A stretch of DNA of 64,000 nt, from positions 1 through 64,000 of the forward strand of contig CANQNN010000005.1 in the NCBI GenBank assembly GCA_947625205.1, written 5' to 3'. This document shows positions 8,389-17,898 of this stretch, piece by piece. The notes beneath the pieces are model-generated. The model made no database searches. It was not told the origin of the DNA and saw only the letters and a program-made list of their open reading frames with translations. Source of the DNA: an uncultured Lachnospiraceae bacterium (GTDB lineage Bacteria > Bacillota > Clostridia > Lachnospirales > Lachnospiraceae). Each line of letters begins with the position of its first letter. Position 1 is the stretch's first letter. A program made the translations under genes and the position numbers.

Positions 8389-9657
8389 ATGGCACAGACA
8401 TTGAGCAAAAAGCCCATGACGGGCATGAAGGATATTCTTCCGGAGGAGATGGAGATCAGGGATTATGTGATCGGCGTGATCAAGGAGACTTATGCGGCGT
8501 TTGGTTTTACCTCTATTGAGACGCCCAGTGTGGAGAATCTTGCGAATCTGAATTGCAAGGCGGGCGGCGAGAATGAGAAGCTGATCTTTAAGATATTGAA
8601 GCGGGGCGACAAGTTAAGGCTTGACGGAGCGCAGACAGAGGATGACCTGGTGGACGGGGGACTCAGGTATGATCTGACCGTACCGCTTGTGCGGTATTAT
8701 TCCAACCATGCCAACGAGCTGCCTTCTCCTTTCAAGGCATTGCAGATGGGTAATGTATGGCGTGCCGAGAGACCGCAGAGAGGACGGTATCGCCAGTTTA
8801 TGCAGTGTGACATTGATATACTCGGCGAGGCATCCAATCTGGCGGAGACAGAGCTTATCCTGGCTACGACCACGACGCTTGGCAAGCTGGGCTTTAAGGA
8901 TTTCCAGATCCGTATCAACGACAGGCAGATATTAAAAGCGATGGCGGCGCACTGCGGCTTTCAGGAAGAAGATTACGATGCGGTGTTTATCATACTTGAT
9001 AAGATGGACAAGATCGGCGTTGAAGGCGTGGAAGCGGAACTGGCAGAGAGCGGATTTGACAGGAGCGTAATAGATAAATATCTTGCGCTGTTTACGGGCA
9101 TGGAGAAAGCGCCCGATGCGGTATCTTATATATTTGAAGAACTGGGTGACGGTCTTTCCGGTGAGGTAAAAGAAAGCTTCATGGAGATTCTGGACAGCGT
9201 GAATGCGACTAAGGGTGATTTCTTTGAACTGGTATTTGATCCAACGCTCGTGCGCGGTATGTCGTATTACACGGGTACGATCTTCGAGATCTCCATGCCG
9301 CAGTTCGGCATCAGCTGCGGGGGCGGCGGACGGTATGACGGGATGGTGGGACGTTTCACCGGGCACGATGTGCCGGCGTGCGGTTTTTCCATCGGCTTTG
9401 AGCGTATTATCCTGCTGCTGATGGAAAATGGCTTTAAGGTTCCCAGGATGGGTAAAAAATCGGCATATTTGATAGAGAAGGGACTTCCGGCGGACAGACT
9501 GTGCGAGGTGATGGCGCAGGCGCAGGCGCAGAGAAAACAGGGCGACCAGGTGCTTGTGGCGCGCATGAACAAGAACAAGAAGTTCCAGAAGGAACAGCTC
9601 GCCGCGCAGGGGTACGAGGATTTTAAGGAATTCTACAGAGAAGAATTGAAACACTAA
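8389..9657 (+). CDS. hisS: Histidine--tRNA ligase
   Basis: Attaches histidine to tRNA-His in the cytosol. 422 aa, the usual length. It shows class II motif 2 (VWRAERPQRGRYRQF, about 123-137), the histidine-specific VRGMSYYTG (about 288-296) and GGGGRYDGMVG (about 311-321), and motif 3 GFSIGFERI near 332. A C-terminal anticodon-binding domain follows, somewhat short. AGGAGAA precedes ATG 8389. aspS follows 24 nt later, the hisS-aspS pairing common in Firmicutes. Confidence 0.96.
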   Translation: MAQTLSKKPMTGMKDILPEEMEIRDYVIGVIKETYAAFGFTSIETPSVENLANLNCKAGGENEKLIFKILKRGDKLRLDGAQTEDDLVDGGLRYDLTVPLVRYYSNHANELPSPFKALQMGNVWRAERPQRGRYRQFMQCDIDILGEASNLAETELILATTTTLGKLGFKDFQIRINDRQILKAMAAHCGFQEEDYDAVFIILDKMDKIGVEGVEAELAESGFDRSVIDKYLALFTGMEKAPDAVSYIFEELGDGLSGEVKESFMEILDSVNATKGDFFELVFDPTLVRGMSYYTGTIFEISMPQFGISCGGGGRYDGMVGRFTGHDVPACGFSIGFERIILLLMENGFKVPRMGKKSAYLIEKGLPADRLCEVMAQAQAQRKQGDQVLVARMNKNKKFQKEQLAAQGYEDFKEFYREELKH

Positions 9658-9681
9658 TCTATCGTGAGGAGGATATGAAAA

Positions 9682-11484
9682 ATGGCGGAATCTATGAAAG
9701 GCTGGAAGCGGACCCACCGCTGTGCGGAACTGTCCTTGCAGAATGTGGGCGAGGAAGTCACCGTTATGGGATGGGTGCAGAAGCAGAGAAATAAAGGCGG
9801 CATCATCTTTGTGGACCTGCGGGACCGATCCGGTATCCTGCAGATCATCTTCGAGGAGGCCGACTGCGGCGCGGAGGCTTTTGCCAAGGCTGAGAAGATG
9901 CGGAGCGAGTTCGTGATCGCGGTTGTCGGTAAGGTGGAGAAGCGTTCCGGCGCGGTGAATGAGAATTTGAAGACGGGCGGGATCGAGATCCGGGCAAAAG
10001 AGGTGCGTATTTTATCCGAGTCGGAGACGCCGCCGTTTCCCGTGGAGGCGGATTCCAGGACCAAGGAAGAGATTCGCCTGAAATACCGTTACCTGGATTT
10101 AAGAAGACCGGACATTCAGGAGAAGTTGATCTTAAGGAGTAAGATCGTGTCCGAGATGCGAAGCTTTATGGCGGACGAGGGATTCCTTGAGATCGAGACG
10201 CCTATCCTGTGTAAATCCACACCGGAGGGCGCGAGAGATTATCTTGTTCCCAGCCGGGTGCATCCTGGCAGCTTCTACGCGCTGCCGCAGTCGCCGCAGC
10301 TGTATAAGCAGCTTCTCATGTGTTCGGGATACGACAGATATTTTCAGATAGCGAGATGCTTTCGGGACGAGGATCTGCGGGCCGACAGGCAGCCGGAGTT
10401 TACGCAGGCGGACATGGAGCTGTCCTTCGTGGATGTGGACGATGTGATAGAGGTCAACGAGAGACTGATCCGGCATGTATGTAAGGAGGCCATCGGGCTG
10501 GACGTACAGCTTCCGCTGCCGCGTATCACCTGGCAGGAGGCTATGGACCGTTACGGTTCGGACAAGCCCGACACCAGATTTGAAATGGAGCTTACGGACG
10601 TGTCCGATGCGGTTGCGGGATGCGGCTTCGGGGTATTTACATCGGCACTTGCGGAGGGAGGCTCTGTCCGGGGCCTGAATGTGAAGGGGCAGGCGGAAAT
10701 GCCCCGCAAGAAGATCGATGCGCTGGTGGATTTCGCCAAAGGCTACGGCGCTAAGGGGCTGGCTTATCTGAGCGTACAGGCGGACGGCACATACAAATCT
10801 TCTTTTGCCAAGTTCATGACGGAGGAAGAGCTTGACCGTCTGGTTGCGGCGATGAAGGGCGAGAAGGGAGATCTGCTCCTGTTTGCCGCCGATAAGAAGA
10901 ATATTGTGTACAGCGTGCTCGGCGCGCTGCGTGTGGAGCTTGGAAAACAGCTTGGGCTGATCGACGAGTCACAGTTTAACTTCCTGTGGGTCGTTGAGTT
11001 CCCGCTGCTTGAGTGGAGCGATGAGGAGAACCGTTTCATGGCGATGCACCATCCGTTTACCATGCCGATGGAGGAAGACTGGCAGTATATCGACTCCGAT
11101 CCGGGACGTGTGCGCGCCAAGGCGTACGACATCGTGTTAAACGGCGTGGAATTGGGCGGCGGTTCCGTCAGGATCCATCAGGACGACATACAGGAGAAGA
11201 TGTTTGAGGTGCTGGGCTTTACCAAAGAGCAGGCATGGTCGCAGTTCGGTTTCCTGTTAAATGCATTTAAGTACGGGGTGCCGCCTCACGCGGGACTGGC
11301 ATACGGTCTTGACCGTTTCGTAATGCTTCTGACGGGTGCAGACAATATCCGCGAGGTCATCGCGTTCCCGAAGATCAAGGACGCGTCCTGTCTGATGACG
11401 GAGGCGCCCGGCACGGTGGATGCAAAGCAGCTTGAAGAACTGTGCATTGCCGTTGTGCCGGAACAAAAAGAAGATAACGCATAG
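9682..11484 (+). CDS. aspS: Aspartate--tRNA ligase
   Basis: Charges tRNA-Asp (or tRNA-Asp/Asn). 600 aa with the bacterial architecture: an N-terminal OB anticodon domain (VTVMGWVQKQRNKGGIIFVDLRDRSG), class II motif 2 (CFRDEDLRADRQPEFTQ), the GAD insertion in the middle, and motif 3 (GLAYGLDRFVMLLTG). GAGGAGGAT precedes ATG 9682; an overlapping ATG at 9674 is in the wrong frame. It lies 24 nt after hisS and is probably co-transcribed. Confidence 0.96.
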   Translation: MAESMKGWKRTHRCAELSLQNVGEEVTVMGWVQKQRNKGGIIFVDLRDRSGILQIIFEEADCGAEAFAKAEKMRSEFVIAVVGKVEKRSGAVNENLKTGGIEIRAKEVRILSESETPPFPVEADSRTKEEIRLKYRYLDLRRPDIQEKLILRSKIVSEMRSFMADEGFLEIETPILCKSTPEGARDYLVPSRVHPGSFYALPQSPQLYKQLLMCSGYDRYFQIARCFRDEDLRADRQPEFTQADMELSFVDVDDVIEVNERLIRHVCKEAIGLDVQLPLPRITWQEAMDRYGSDKPDTRFEMELTDVSDAVAGCGFGVFTSALAEGGSVRGLNVKGQAEMPRKKIDALVDFAKGYGAKGLAYLSVQADGTYKSSFAKFMTEEELDRLVAAMKGEKGDLLLFAADKKNIVYSVLGALRVELGKQLGLIDESQFNFLWVVEFPLLEWSDEENRFMAMHHPFTMPMEEDWQYIDSDPGRVRAKAYDIVLNGVELGGGSVRIHQDDIQEKMFEVLGFTKEQAWSQFGFLLNAFKYGVPPHAGLAYGLDRFVMLLTGADNIREVIAFPKIKDASCLMTEAPGTVDAKQLEELCIAVVPEQKEDNA

Positions 11485-11493
11485 TTGGAGAGG

Positions 11494-11533
11494 TTACCTT
11501 CCGGAATCACGATGTTGTGTGTTCGGAAGGTAA
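11494..11533 (+). terminator. Inverted repeat after aspS, possible terminator
   Basis: TTACCTTCCG (11494-11503) is perfectly repeated in inverse at 11524-11533 with a 20-nt loop. There is no T run, so termination is uncertain. It may instead be an mRNA 3'-end or processing stem. Confidence 0.4.
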
Positions 11534-11591
11534 TTGCATTACGTGGAATAAAATCCGGCCGGTTATGGCTGGCCATCAGGATGAGACGGAT

Positions 11592-12494
11592 ATGAATAAA
11601 TTTGTATTAAGGCAATCCCTGTTACTGTTTCTGACGGCGGTGATATGGGGTGTTGCATTTGTGGCGCAGAGCGCCGGTATGGAATATGTGGGGCCGTTTA
11701 CCTATAACGGCGTCAGAAGTATCCTGGGCGGAATTGCGCTGCTTCCCTGTATTGCGGTACTGTCGGGGAAACAGCGGCCGGAACGGGTCAGCGACCGTAC
11801 ACTGTCCGGAGGTTTATGCTGCGGTCTGCTGTTGTTTGCGGCAAGCACATTTCAGCAGCTTGGCATTCAGTACACGGCGGTGGGAAAGGCTGGATTTATC
11901 ACGGCGATGTACATTCTGATCGTACCGCTCCTGGGGCTTGCAGTACATAAAAAAGTGGGGCTTAAGGTGTGGATCGGCGTCGGCTTTGCAGTATGCGGTC
12001 TTTACCTTTTGTGTATGCAGGGCGGCTTTGGCTTTGAGAAGGGAGACGCTCTGGAGCTTATATGTGCGGTGCTTTTTTCTTTTCACATACTGGTGATCGA
12101 TTATTTTTCGCCCAGGGCGGACGGCGTTAAGATGTCGTGTATACAGTTCTGGGTATGCGGCGTTCTCTCGCTTATAGGCGCTTTTGTGTTTGAGACGCCC
12201 GAAATACACAGTATTCTGCGCGCATGGAAGCCGATCGGATACGGAGGCATCATGTCCTGCGGGGTGGCGTATACGCTTCAGATCATCGGGCAGCGGGATA
12301 TGAATCCCACGGTGGCATCGCTGATACTGAGTCTGGAGTCGGTAGTGTCCGTTATCGCAGGTTTTCTGATTCTGCATCAGGCGATGAGCGTCAGAGAGTT
12401 GGGCGGATGCTTCATGATGATCGTTGCGATCGTTCTCGCGCAGCTTCCCGGAAAGAGATTGGCAGGACGGTCAAATTCTGCTATACTTAAATGA
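11592..12494 (+). CDS. EamA/DMT-family membrane transporter
   Basis: 300 aa from ATG 11592. The longer in-frame GTG start at 11517 would add a polar tail overlapping the inverted repeat, so it is rejected. About ten hydrophobic spans occur as two EamA repeats. The first is LLLFLTAVIWGVAFVAQSAG with FNGVRS-like YNGVRSILGG, and the second is SFHILVIDYFSPRADG with a conserved late CGVAYTLQIIGQRDMNP and LESVVSVIAGFL. The family exports metabolites or drugs across the cytoplasmic membrane. The substrate cannot be told. It overlaps the next gene by 4 nt. Confidence 0.88.
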   Translation: MNKFVLRQSLLLFLTAVIWGVAFVAQSAGMEYVGPFTYNGVRSILGGIALLPCIAVLSGKQRPERVSDRTLSGGLCCGLLLFAASTFQQLGIQYTAVGKAGFITAMYILIVPLLGLAVHKKVGLKVWIGVGFAVCGLYLLCMQGGFGFEKGDALELICAVLFSFHILVIDYFSPRADGVKMSCIQFWVCGVLSLIGAFVFETPEIHSILRAWKPIGYGGIMSCGVAYTLQIIGQRDMNPTVASLILSLESVVSVIAGFLILHQAMSVRELGGCFMMIVAIVLAQLPGKRLAGRSNSAILK

Positions 12495-13462
12495 AAACGG
12501 TATATCATAGAGGAGTAAAACCACAGATGGACGGTCAGGTGTTGCATAATGAACAACTGGAAACGGCGCTGGACGAGTTCGACCGGGACAGACAGAAGGA
12601 AACATATGCCAGGGTCATGGAAATACTGGAAAAATCGGTAGTTCTTTTGCCTTCCATGCCGCCGGAGGGGATCGATGAGGAGACGCAGGAGATGCTGCGG
12701 ACGGGGCAGACCGTGCAGCTTTCCGAAGACGTAAAGATCGTTCCGTGTCTCCTGAAAAAAGAAGACGGGAACCGCGTGCTTCCGATTTTTACGTCCGCTG
12801 ACCAGATACCTTCGGATAAGAAGAGCCCTGTGGTGCTTGCGCTTCCTTTTCAGGCGTGTCTGTCTATGGTAATGTCAAATCAGGATCATGTGGACACTAT
12901 GGTTTTAAATCCCTTTACCCACAATATGACGCTGTCCAGAGGGATACTGGAGGTGGCAGTAAACCGCAGGAACACGGTACAGCAGGTGAAGACAGTCAGC
13001 ATTACCGGACAGCAGTTTCAGCAGCTGCTGCACAACAGGGTGACACTGCAGCTGCTCCCGGCGTTCCTCTTTAAGAACGGGGAGGAGGGGCTTAAAAGGC
13101 TGCAGAAGGAGGAGGGCGCATTGCTGGTGCCGTTTTATAAAGAGACCTTTCCGGAGGGACGGGATGCGGCGATCGCGGCGGCGCTCAGCGAATTCTCGGT
13201 CATGACGTTAAATATCACAGACGATATGCAGATCACCAGACTGGACATGCCCGAAGGGACGGAGAAGAAAGGCATGTGCTACAGGGTCTACGTCGTATTC
13301 AGACGCGGCAGCCGGGACATGCAGTACTATACGCTGGAGAAGACGGAACAGGGGAACTACTTTGGTAAAGTGGCGCCGGACGGAAAGCATGAACTGGTGG
13401 AACCGGTACCCGGTAACGGAACGGAGATCGAAACGGTCATGAATCTCGCCACGGTCATGTAG
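12491..13462 (+). CDS. SseB-family protein
   Basis: 323 aa, starting in an ATGA overlap with the transporter gene. The first half matches the SseB N-terminal fold: LEKSVVLLPSMPP, then a VLPIFTSADQIP segment and FQACLSMVMSN, with a NPFTHNMTLSR turn. The second half has further alpha/beta repeats and a final beta-rich part (CYRVYVVFRRGS). No signal peptide. SseB-type proteins are widespread in Actinobacteria and Firmicutes, but their role is poorly defined. The neighbouring genes do not clarify it. Confidence 0.75.
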   Translation: MKTVYHRGVKPQMDGQVLHNEQLETALDEFDRDRQKETYARVMEILEKSVVLLPSMPPEGIDEETQEMLRTGQTVQLSEDVKIVPCLLKKEDGNRVLPIFTSADQIPSDKKSPVVLALPFQACLSMVMSNQDHVDTMVLNPFTHNMTLSRGILEVAVNRRNTVQQVKTVSITGQQFQQLLHNRVTLQLLPAFLFKNGEEGLKRLQKEEGALLVPFYKETFPEGRDAAIAAALSEFSVMTLNITDDMQITRLDMPEGTEKKGMCYRVYVVFRRGSRDMQYYTLEKTEQGNYFGKVAPDGKHELVEPVPGNGTEIETVMNLATVM

Positions 13463-13475
13463 GAGATAATAATAT

Positions 13476-15701
13476 ATGAAAGAGGTTTTGTTTTGCCTGA
13501 TACTGGCTTTGTCATCGATCACGTATTTCGTGGGCATAAGCGGGCTGGGCAAATGGAGCAGAAAAAGTATAATAGACAGACTTTATTTTATGTCTTTGAT
13601 GTTAAGCGCCGGCTGGGGCCTGTTCATAGGGCTCGTCCTTGTACAGACTGATGAGGATCTGGCGGCGTTGTTTCGCGCTATCGGTATGGTACATATCTTC
13701 GGTCTGCTGATCTGTTTCACAAACATGATCGTTTACTGGTCCGATATACGGGGCAGGGTCAAGAGGTGGACGGCGGGCTTCGTATGGCTGGGCGTACTGC
13801 TGTATCCGTTCTTTGTCCGGCGGGAAAACGTGGAATTCTCGATGACAGCCTACGGCATGTCATACCGTATCACGCCCGGCGTCTGGAGCGTTGTATATGT
13901 GATTTACTGCGCAGTGTCAGCCGTCAATATGATGGTCCTGATCATCCATATGCTCCGGAGAAGGATCCGCAAGCGGGAGAAAGACATTGCCTATGCGATG
14001 ATGCTGTGCGTTTTTATTGTCGGTTTCGGATGCGCGCTGGATGCGATGCTTCAGATGCTGGGGCTTGCCGCGCTTCCGGTCAGTACGTTGGCACAGTTTG
14101 CGGCACAGGTGGTCCTGTGTAAAATCTATGTGTTTTATAACGGTTCACGGGTCACGCTGGAGAATATGTCAAAGTTTGTGTATTATTCCGTGGACGAGCC
14201 GGTGTTTGTGTTTGACGAGGCGGAAAAATTGTGTATCGTAAATAACGGCGCCACGATCTTTCTCGGACTGAGCGCGGAGGAATGCTGTAAGCTTCAGCTG
14301 AGCGACATTTTTGTGCTGGACCGCGATGTGTTCCGTTTCCGCGGAAACAAGAACAGGGTCGAGGCAAGGTGCTGGCAGAAAAACAACATCTGCAGTATCA
14401 CGATCGACAAGATATATGACAACTATATGGATATTGTCGGTTATATCGTTATCGTGCATGATGTGACGGAACGTGTGCGCATGCTGGAACGGCTGGAGAG
14501 AGAAAAACAGCGTGCGGATAAGGCGAATGAGGCCAAAGGCGCTTTCTTTGCCAATATGTCCCATGAGATCAGGACGCCTATCAATGCCGTTATGGGTATG
14601 AATGAGATGATCTTAAGGGAGTGCAGCGATCCGGGTATACTTGAGTATGCGGGCAATATACAGAATGCCAGCAAGACGCTACTTGTGCTCATCAACGACA
14701 TTCTCGATTTTTCCAAAATAGAGTCGGGCATGATGGAAGTGGTGGAGGAGGAGTATTCTCTGAGGGATATGCTGACCGCCCTGAAAACAGAGTGCAGTAT
14801 GCGCGCGGAAGAGAAGGGGCTTAAGCTTACTTTCGCCGTGCCCGCCGACACCCCCAATGTCCTTGTGGGTGACGAGGTCAGAGTGCGGCAGGTGCTGCTC
14901 AATATTCTGACGAATGCGATCAAATATACGATGAAGGGCAGCGTGACCATGACGGTCACGCACGAGAAGGCAACGCCGCAGACGGAGAGATTCAGCTTTG
15001 CCGTAGCCGACACCGGGATCGGTATTAAGGAAGAGAATATCGACAGGCTGTTTGGCAAATTTGACCGGGTCGATGAGGAGCAGGTGCACGCGATAGAGGG
15101 TACGGGCCTTGGCCTGAGCATTGTGGAAAAATTATTAAAGCTGATGAAGGGCACGGTGACGGTGGAGAGCGTCTACGGAGAGGGCTCTGTTTTTACCGTT
15201 TGTCTGTGCCAGAAGGTTGTCGGAACAGAGACTGTGGGAGCAATGCATGACGACCCGAAGAAAAATGAGAAGCGCAAAAAAGGCGTACCGTCGTTTGCGG
15301 CTCCCGATGCAAAGATCCTGGCAGTGGACGATAATAAAGTCAATCTGACGGTCATCAGAGGTCTTCTCCGGAAGAATAAAGTACAGATCACCTGTGCGTC
15401 GAGCGGTCGTGAGTGCCTGGAATGTGTTGCGAAAGAGCAGTACGATATCATTCTTCTGGATCACATGATGCCGTCTATGGACGGCATAGAGACTCTGGAG
15501 GAGATGAAGAAAATGCCGGATAATAAGAGCAAAAATGCAAAGATCATCGTGCTGACTGCCAACGCTATGGCGGGTGTGCGGGAGATGTATCTTGAAAAAG
15601 GCTTTGACGATTACCTGTCAAAGCCGATCGACGGAGCTCTTTTGGAACAGCTGCTGATGAAGTATCTTCCGCCTGAGTGTATTATTCAGACCGTTGAGTA
15701 G
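13476..15701 (+). CDS. Membrane hybrid histidine kinase with receiver domain
   Basis: 741 aa. Seven hydrophobic spans occupy about 1-220, a PAS-like sensor about 235-335. The dimerisation/phosphorylation helix has H363 in ANMSHEIRTP. The ATPase domain has N box NILTNAIKYT (about 476), ADTGIGIKEE (511) and GTGLGLSIV (542). A C-terminal receiver has DDN (618-620), phosphoacceptor D662 in LLDHMMPSMDG and a late SKPI lysine. No DNA-binding output domain and no phosphotransfer domain are fused or adjacent, so the partner is elsewhere. It is closely similar in build to the kinase at 50108. Its last 20 nt overlap the opposite gene at 15682. Confidence 0.9.
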   Translation: MKEVLFCLILALSSITYFVGISGLGKWSRKSIIDRLYFMSLMLSAGWGLFIGLVLVQTDEDLAALFRAIGMVHIFGLLICFTNMIVYWSDIRGRVKRWTAGFVWLGVLLYPFFVRRENVEFSMTAYGMSYRITPGVWSVVYVIYCAVSAVNMMVLIIHMLRRRIRKREKDIAYAMMLCVFIVGFGCALDAMLQMLGLAALPVSTLAQFAAQVVLCKIYVFYNGSRVTLENMSKFVYYSVDEPVFVFDEAEKLCIVNNGATIFLGLSAEECCKLQLSDIFVLDRDVFRFRGNKNRVEARCWQKNNICSITIDKIYDNYMDIVGYIVIVHDVTERVRMLERLEREKQRADKANEAKGAFFANMSHEIRTPINAVMGMNEMILRECSDPGILEYAGNIQNASKTLLVLINDILDFSKIESGMMEVVEEEYSLRDMLTALKTECSMRAEEKGLKLTFAVPADTPNVLVGDEVRVRQVLLNILTNAIKYTMKGSVTMTVTHEKATPQTERFSFAVADTGIGIKEENIDRLFGKFDRVDEEQVHAIEGTGLGLSIVEKLLKLMKGTVTVESVYGEGSVFTVCLCQKVVGTETVGAMHDDPKKNEKRKKGVPSFAAPDAKILAVDDNKVNLTVIRGLLRKNKVQITCASSGRECLECVAKEQYDIILLDHMMPSMDGIETLEEMKKMPDNKSKNAKIIVLTANAMAGVREMYLEKGFDDYLSKPIDGALLEQLLMKYLPPECIIQTVE

Positions 15702-16989
15702 TGTCTTCCGCTGTCTTTTCGTCTGTATCGGGCAGCGTGATAAGCACTTTGACGATATGGTTGTCCTGCACGCCGTCCGCCTGGAGCGTAATGCCGTTGT
15801 CCAGCGTGATCGCTTCCTGATCATGCGGCAGACGGTCAAGCTTCTCGATGATGAGACCGCCGATGGAGTCGTAATCTTCGGACTGCAGATCCATATCGAG
15901 GGCGTCGTTGATATCATCCAGTTTCATCTGGGCCGCCACCAGGTATTTTCTGTCGTCTATCTCCTGGATAAGATCTTCTTCATCGGCGTCGTATTCGTCA
16001 CGGATCTCGCCGACGAGTTCTTCTATCATGTCTTCCATTGTGATCATGCCCACCGTTGCGCCATATTCGCTTAAGACGAAAGCGATACTGAGCGATTTCT
16101 CACGTATCTCCATCAGCAGATCGGACACGCTCTTATATTCGTAAGTATAATAAGCTTCCCGCAGTATCTTCCGGATCTGGAATTTTTCTTTGTCCTTAAC
16201 CAGAATAAAGTCCTTGATATTGACAACGCCGACAATGTTGTCCGGATCATCGTCATAGACGGGGATCCTGGTAAACATGGAGTCCTGAAACGTGGACAGA
16301 AGCTCCTGGTAAGTGGCGTCGATGGAAACGGTGGTCATCTGGATGCGGGGGATCATGATATCTTTGGCAACCGTGTCGCCAAAGTCAAATACGTTGTAGA
16401 TCAGCTCGCGTTCCTCGGATTCGATGACGCCGTCCTCATGGCTTACATCCACGTAAGTTTTCAGCTCTTTCTCCGTGATGCTGAAGGTGTTGCCGTCCGA
16501 ACTGATATGTAAGAAACGCAGGATCCAGTTGGAGAATTTATCGATGATATAAATTATGGGTGTAAGCAGCGTTATGAGAAGATGTACCGCGCCGCTGTAC
16601 ATCAGCGTTATCTTTTCGGATCTCTGCATCGCCCAGGTCTTCGGGATGATCTCGCCGAAGATCAGCACGGTAAAGGTCAGCACGCCCGTCATGATCCCGA
16701 CAGCGGGGCTACCCCATATTCTGATAGCGAATGTGGTCGCTACGGAAGATGCGGAAAGATTTACAACGTTATTGCCGATCAGAATGGCGCTGAGCATTTT
16801 GCCGTAACGATCCAGTATTTTTTGCACTTTGATGGCTTTTTTGTTATTTTCCTGAACAAGCGTACGGATGCGTACGCGGCTGACCGTCGAGTAAGCTGTC
16901 TCGGCAGATGAGAAAAATCCCGACAAGAAAACGAGAATCACCAATGTAACGATTTGTATGACACCTGTGGTATCCAATGAAAGAATCAC
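15682..16989 (-). CDS. CNNM/CorC-type membrane protein (hemolysin C family)
   Basis: 435 aa on the minus strand. An N-terminal DUF21/CNNM transmembrane domain contains LSGFFSSAETAYSTVSRVRI, LIGNNVVNL and IFGEIIPKTWA. A CBS pair follows (VAKDIMIPRIQMTTV, FTRIPVYDDDPDNIVGVVNI), then a C-terminal CorC_HlyC domain with YDSIGGLIIEKL. Members are linked to magnesium and divalent-cation handling rather than haemolysis. Its 3' end overlaps the kinase gene on the other strand by 20 bp, a tail-to-tail arrangement without room for a separate terminator. Confidence 0.9.
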   Translation of the reverse strand: MILSLDTTGVIQIVTLVILVFLSGFFSSAETAYSTVSRVRIRTLVQENNKKAIKVQKILDRYGKMLSAILIGNNVVNLSASSVATTFAIRIWGSPAVGIMTGVLTFTVLIFGEIIPKTWAMQRSEKITLMYSGAVHLLITLLTPIIYIIDKFSNWILRFLHISSDGNTFSITEKELKTYVDVSHEDGVIESEERELIYNVFDFGDTVAKDIMIPRIQMTTVSIDATYQELLSTFQDSMFTRIPVYDDDPDNIVGVVNIKDFILVKDKEKFQIRKILREAYYTYEYKSVSDLLMEIREKSLSIAFVLSEYGATVGMITMEDMIEELVGEIRDEYDADEEDLIQEIDDRKYLVAAQMKLDDINDALDMDLQSEDYDSIGGLIIEKLDRLPHDQEAITLDNGITLQADGVQDNHIVKVLITLPDTDEKTAEDTTQRSE

Positions 16990-17109
16990 TCCTTGTTTCC
17001 GTTGTTAATTACAAAAATATTACTATGGACATAAGAAAGTGTCAAGTTTTTCCGCCGGGCGGAATATATATTAGTATCTTTATGTTTGCTTTGCGGAAAT
17101 GGAGGGAAT

Positions 17110-17484
17110 ATGGGGAACAAGGATTTTTATATTGGAAAGATCGTTTTTATAACAAAATGTATGCTGGCCGCATATATTCTGACTGCCGGGCTGCTGTTGC
17201 TGCTTTCGTTCATGCTGTACCGGTTCGGTTTGTCCGAGAAGACAGTGTCTATATGCATCATCGGCATATACATAGCAGTGACCTTTGCGGCGGGCCTGAT
17301 CGCGGGTAAGAGCGCGGGAAAACGGAAATTCCTGTGGGGGCTTTCCGTGGGAGTCATATATTACGTGATCCTTGTGATCGTGTCCCTGATCGTCAACCGG
17401 GGACTGCAGGACGTGGCGGGCAGCATGGTCACGGTCTTTTTCCTGTGCGCCGGCAGCGGGATGCTGGGCGGTATGATCAGTTAG
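17110..17484 (+). CDS. Small four-helix membrane protein, TIGR04086-like
   Basis: About 124 aa from ATG 17110 (GGAGGGAAT upstream). An in-frame ATG at 17086 would add MLCGNGGN before the ribosome site. Four hydrophobic helices: ILTAGLLLLLSFML, VSICIIGIYIAVTFAAGLIAG, FLWGLSVGVIYYVILVIVSL and VFFLCAGSGMLGGM. Clostridial proteins of the TIGR04086 kind sit just upstream of SCIFF peptide genes, as here, which supports the assignment. The function is unknown. Confidence 0.75.
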   Translation: MGNKDFYIGKIVFITKCMLAAYILTAGLLLLLSFMLYRFGLSEKTVSICIIGIYIAVTFAAGLIAGKSAGKRKFLWGLSVGVIYYVILVIVSLIVNRGLQDVAGSMVTVFFLCAGSGMLGGMIS

Positions 17485-17550
17485 TGCGCATTCCATACAT
17501 AGTATGACGGACGGCAATTAAAAAAAGGGCTTTTCCTGAAACTAATGTTG

Positions 17551-17559
17551 TGATATAAT
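17551..17559 (+). promoter_or_regulatory. Extended -10 promoter for the SCIFF gene
   Basis: TGATATAAT at 17551-17559 is a full extended -10 element (TG-n-TATAAT), 77 nt before the SCIFF start. The -35 region is poor (TTTTCC), as is common when the extended -10 is present. Confidence 0.6.
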
Positions 17560-17636
17560 AAGCGCGAAAGAAAAAATGGCGCAAAGGCAGACCCCCGCGG
17601 GATCGACCTTGAAGCAGCATCAGGAGGATATTTTAC

Positions 17637-17780
17637 ATGAAGCATATTCAGACATTAAATACAAGAGATTTGAAGGAATCCATGAAGAAAGGCGGCTGCG
17701 GCGAGTGCCAGACGTCTTGCCAGTCAGCGTGCAAGACATCCTGTACGGTGGGCAACCAGAGCTGTGAGAAAGCGAAATAA
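17637..17780 (+). CDS. scfA: SCIFF six-cysteine RiPP precursor
   Basis: 47 aa, too short for many gene finders. ATG 17637 follows CAGGAGG. The sequence begins MKHIQTLNTRDLKESMKKGG and then has six cysteines, C21, C24, C28, C32, C36 and C43, in a Gly/Ser/Thr context. This is the hallmark of SCIFF peptides, near-universal in Clostridia. Known biochemistry of the family: a radical SAM maturase builds a thioether crosslink between a cysteine and a threonine. The maturase gene follows after a strong hairpin. The biological role of SCIFF is still unclear. Confidence 0.95.
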   Translation: MKHIQTLNTRDLKESMKKGGCGECQTSCQSACKTSCTVGNQSCEKAK

Positions 17781-17813
17781 GAGGTTTTGCTTCAGCTAAC
17801 ATAATAAGAAAAT

Positions 17814-17841
17814 ATAAGCAGCGATCAACATCGCTGCTTAT
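17814..17841 (+). terminator. Hairpin between SCIFF gene and maturase (attenuator-like)
   Basis: A perfect 12-bp stem (17814-17825 with 17830-17841) with loop CAAC. No long T run follows. A second stem, ATGCGTTTA at 17843-17851 with TAAACGCAT at 17874-17882, lies next to it and ends just before the maturase ribosome site. Together they could give more peptide transcript than maturase transcript. Confidence 0.6.
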
Positions 17842-17898
17842 TATGCGTTTAGCTGTGCAAACAGGCTCCGGCTTAAACGCATTGGATTGGAGAGAAAA

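Noticed and set aside
8932-9717. Long open frame of 261 codons on the minus strand across hisS
   Set aside because: It lies fully antisense to a well-supported aminoacyl-tRNA synthetase, has no ribosome site, and reads as a basic, low-complexity shadow (many His/Arg). Similar antisense frames in rsmB, recJ and fmt were dropped for the same reason.
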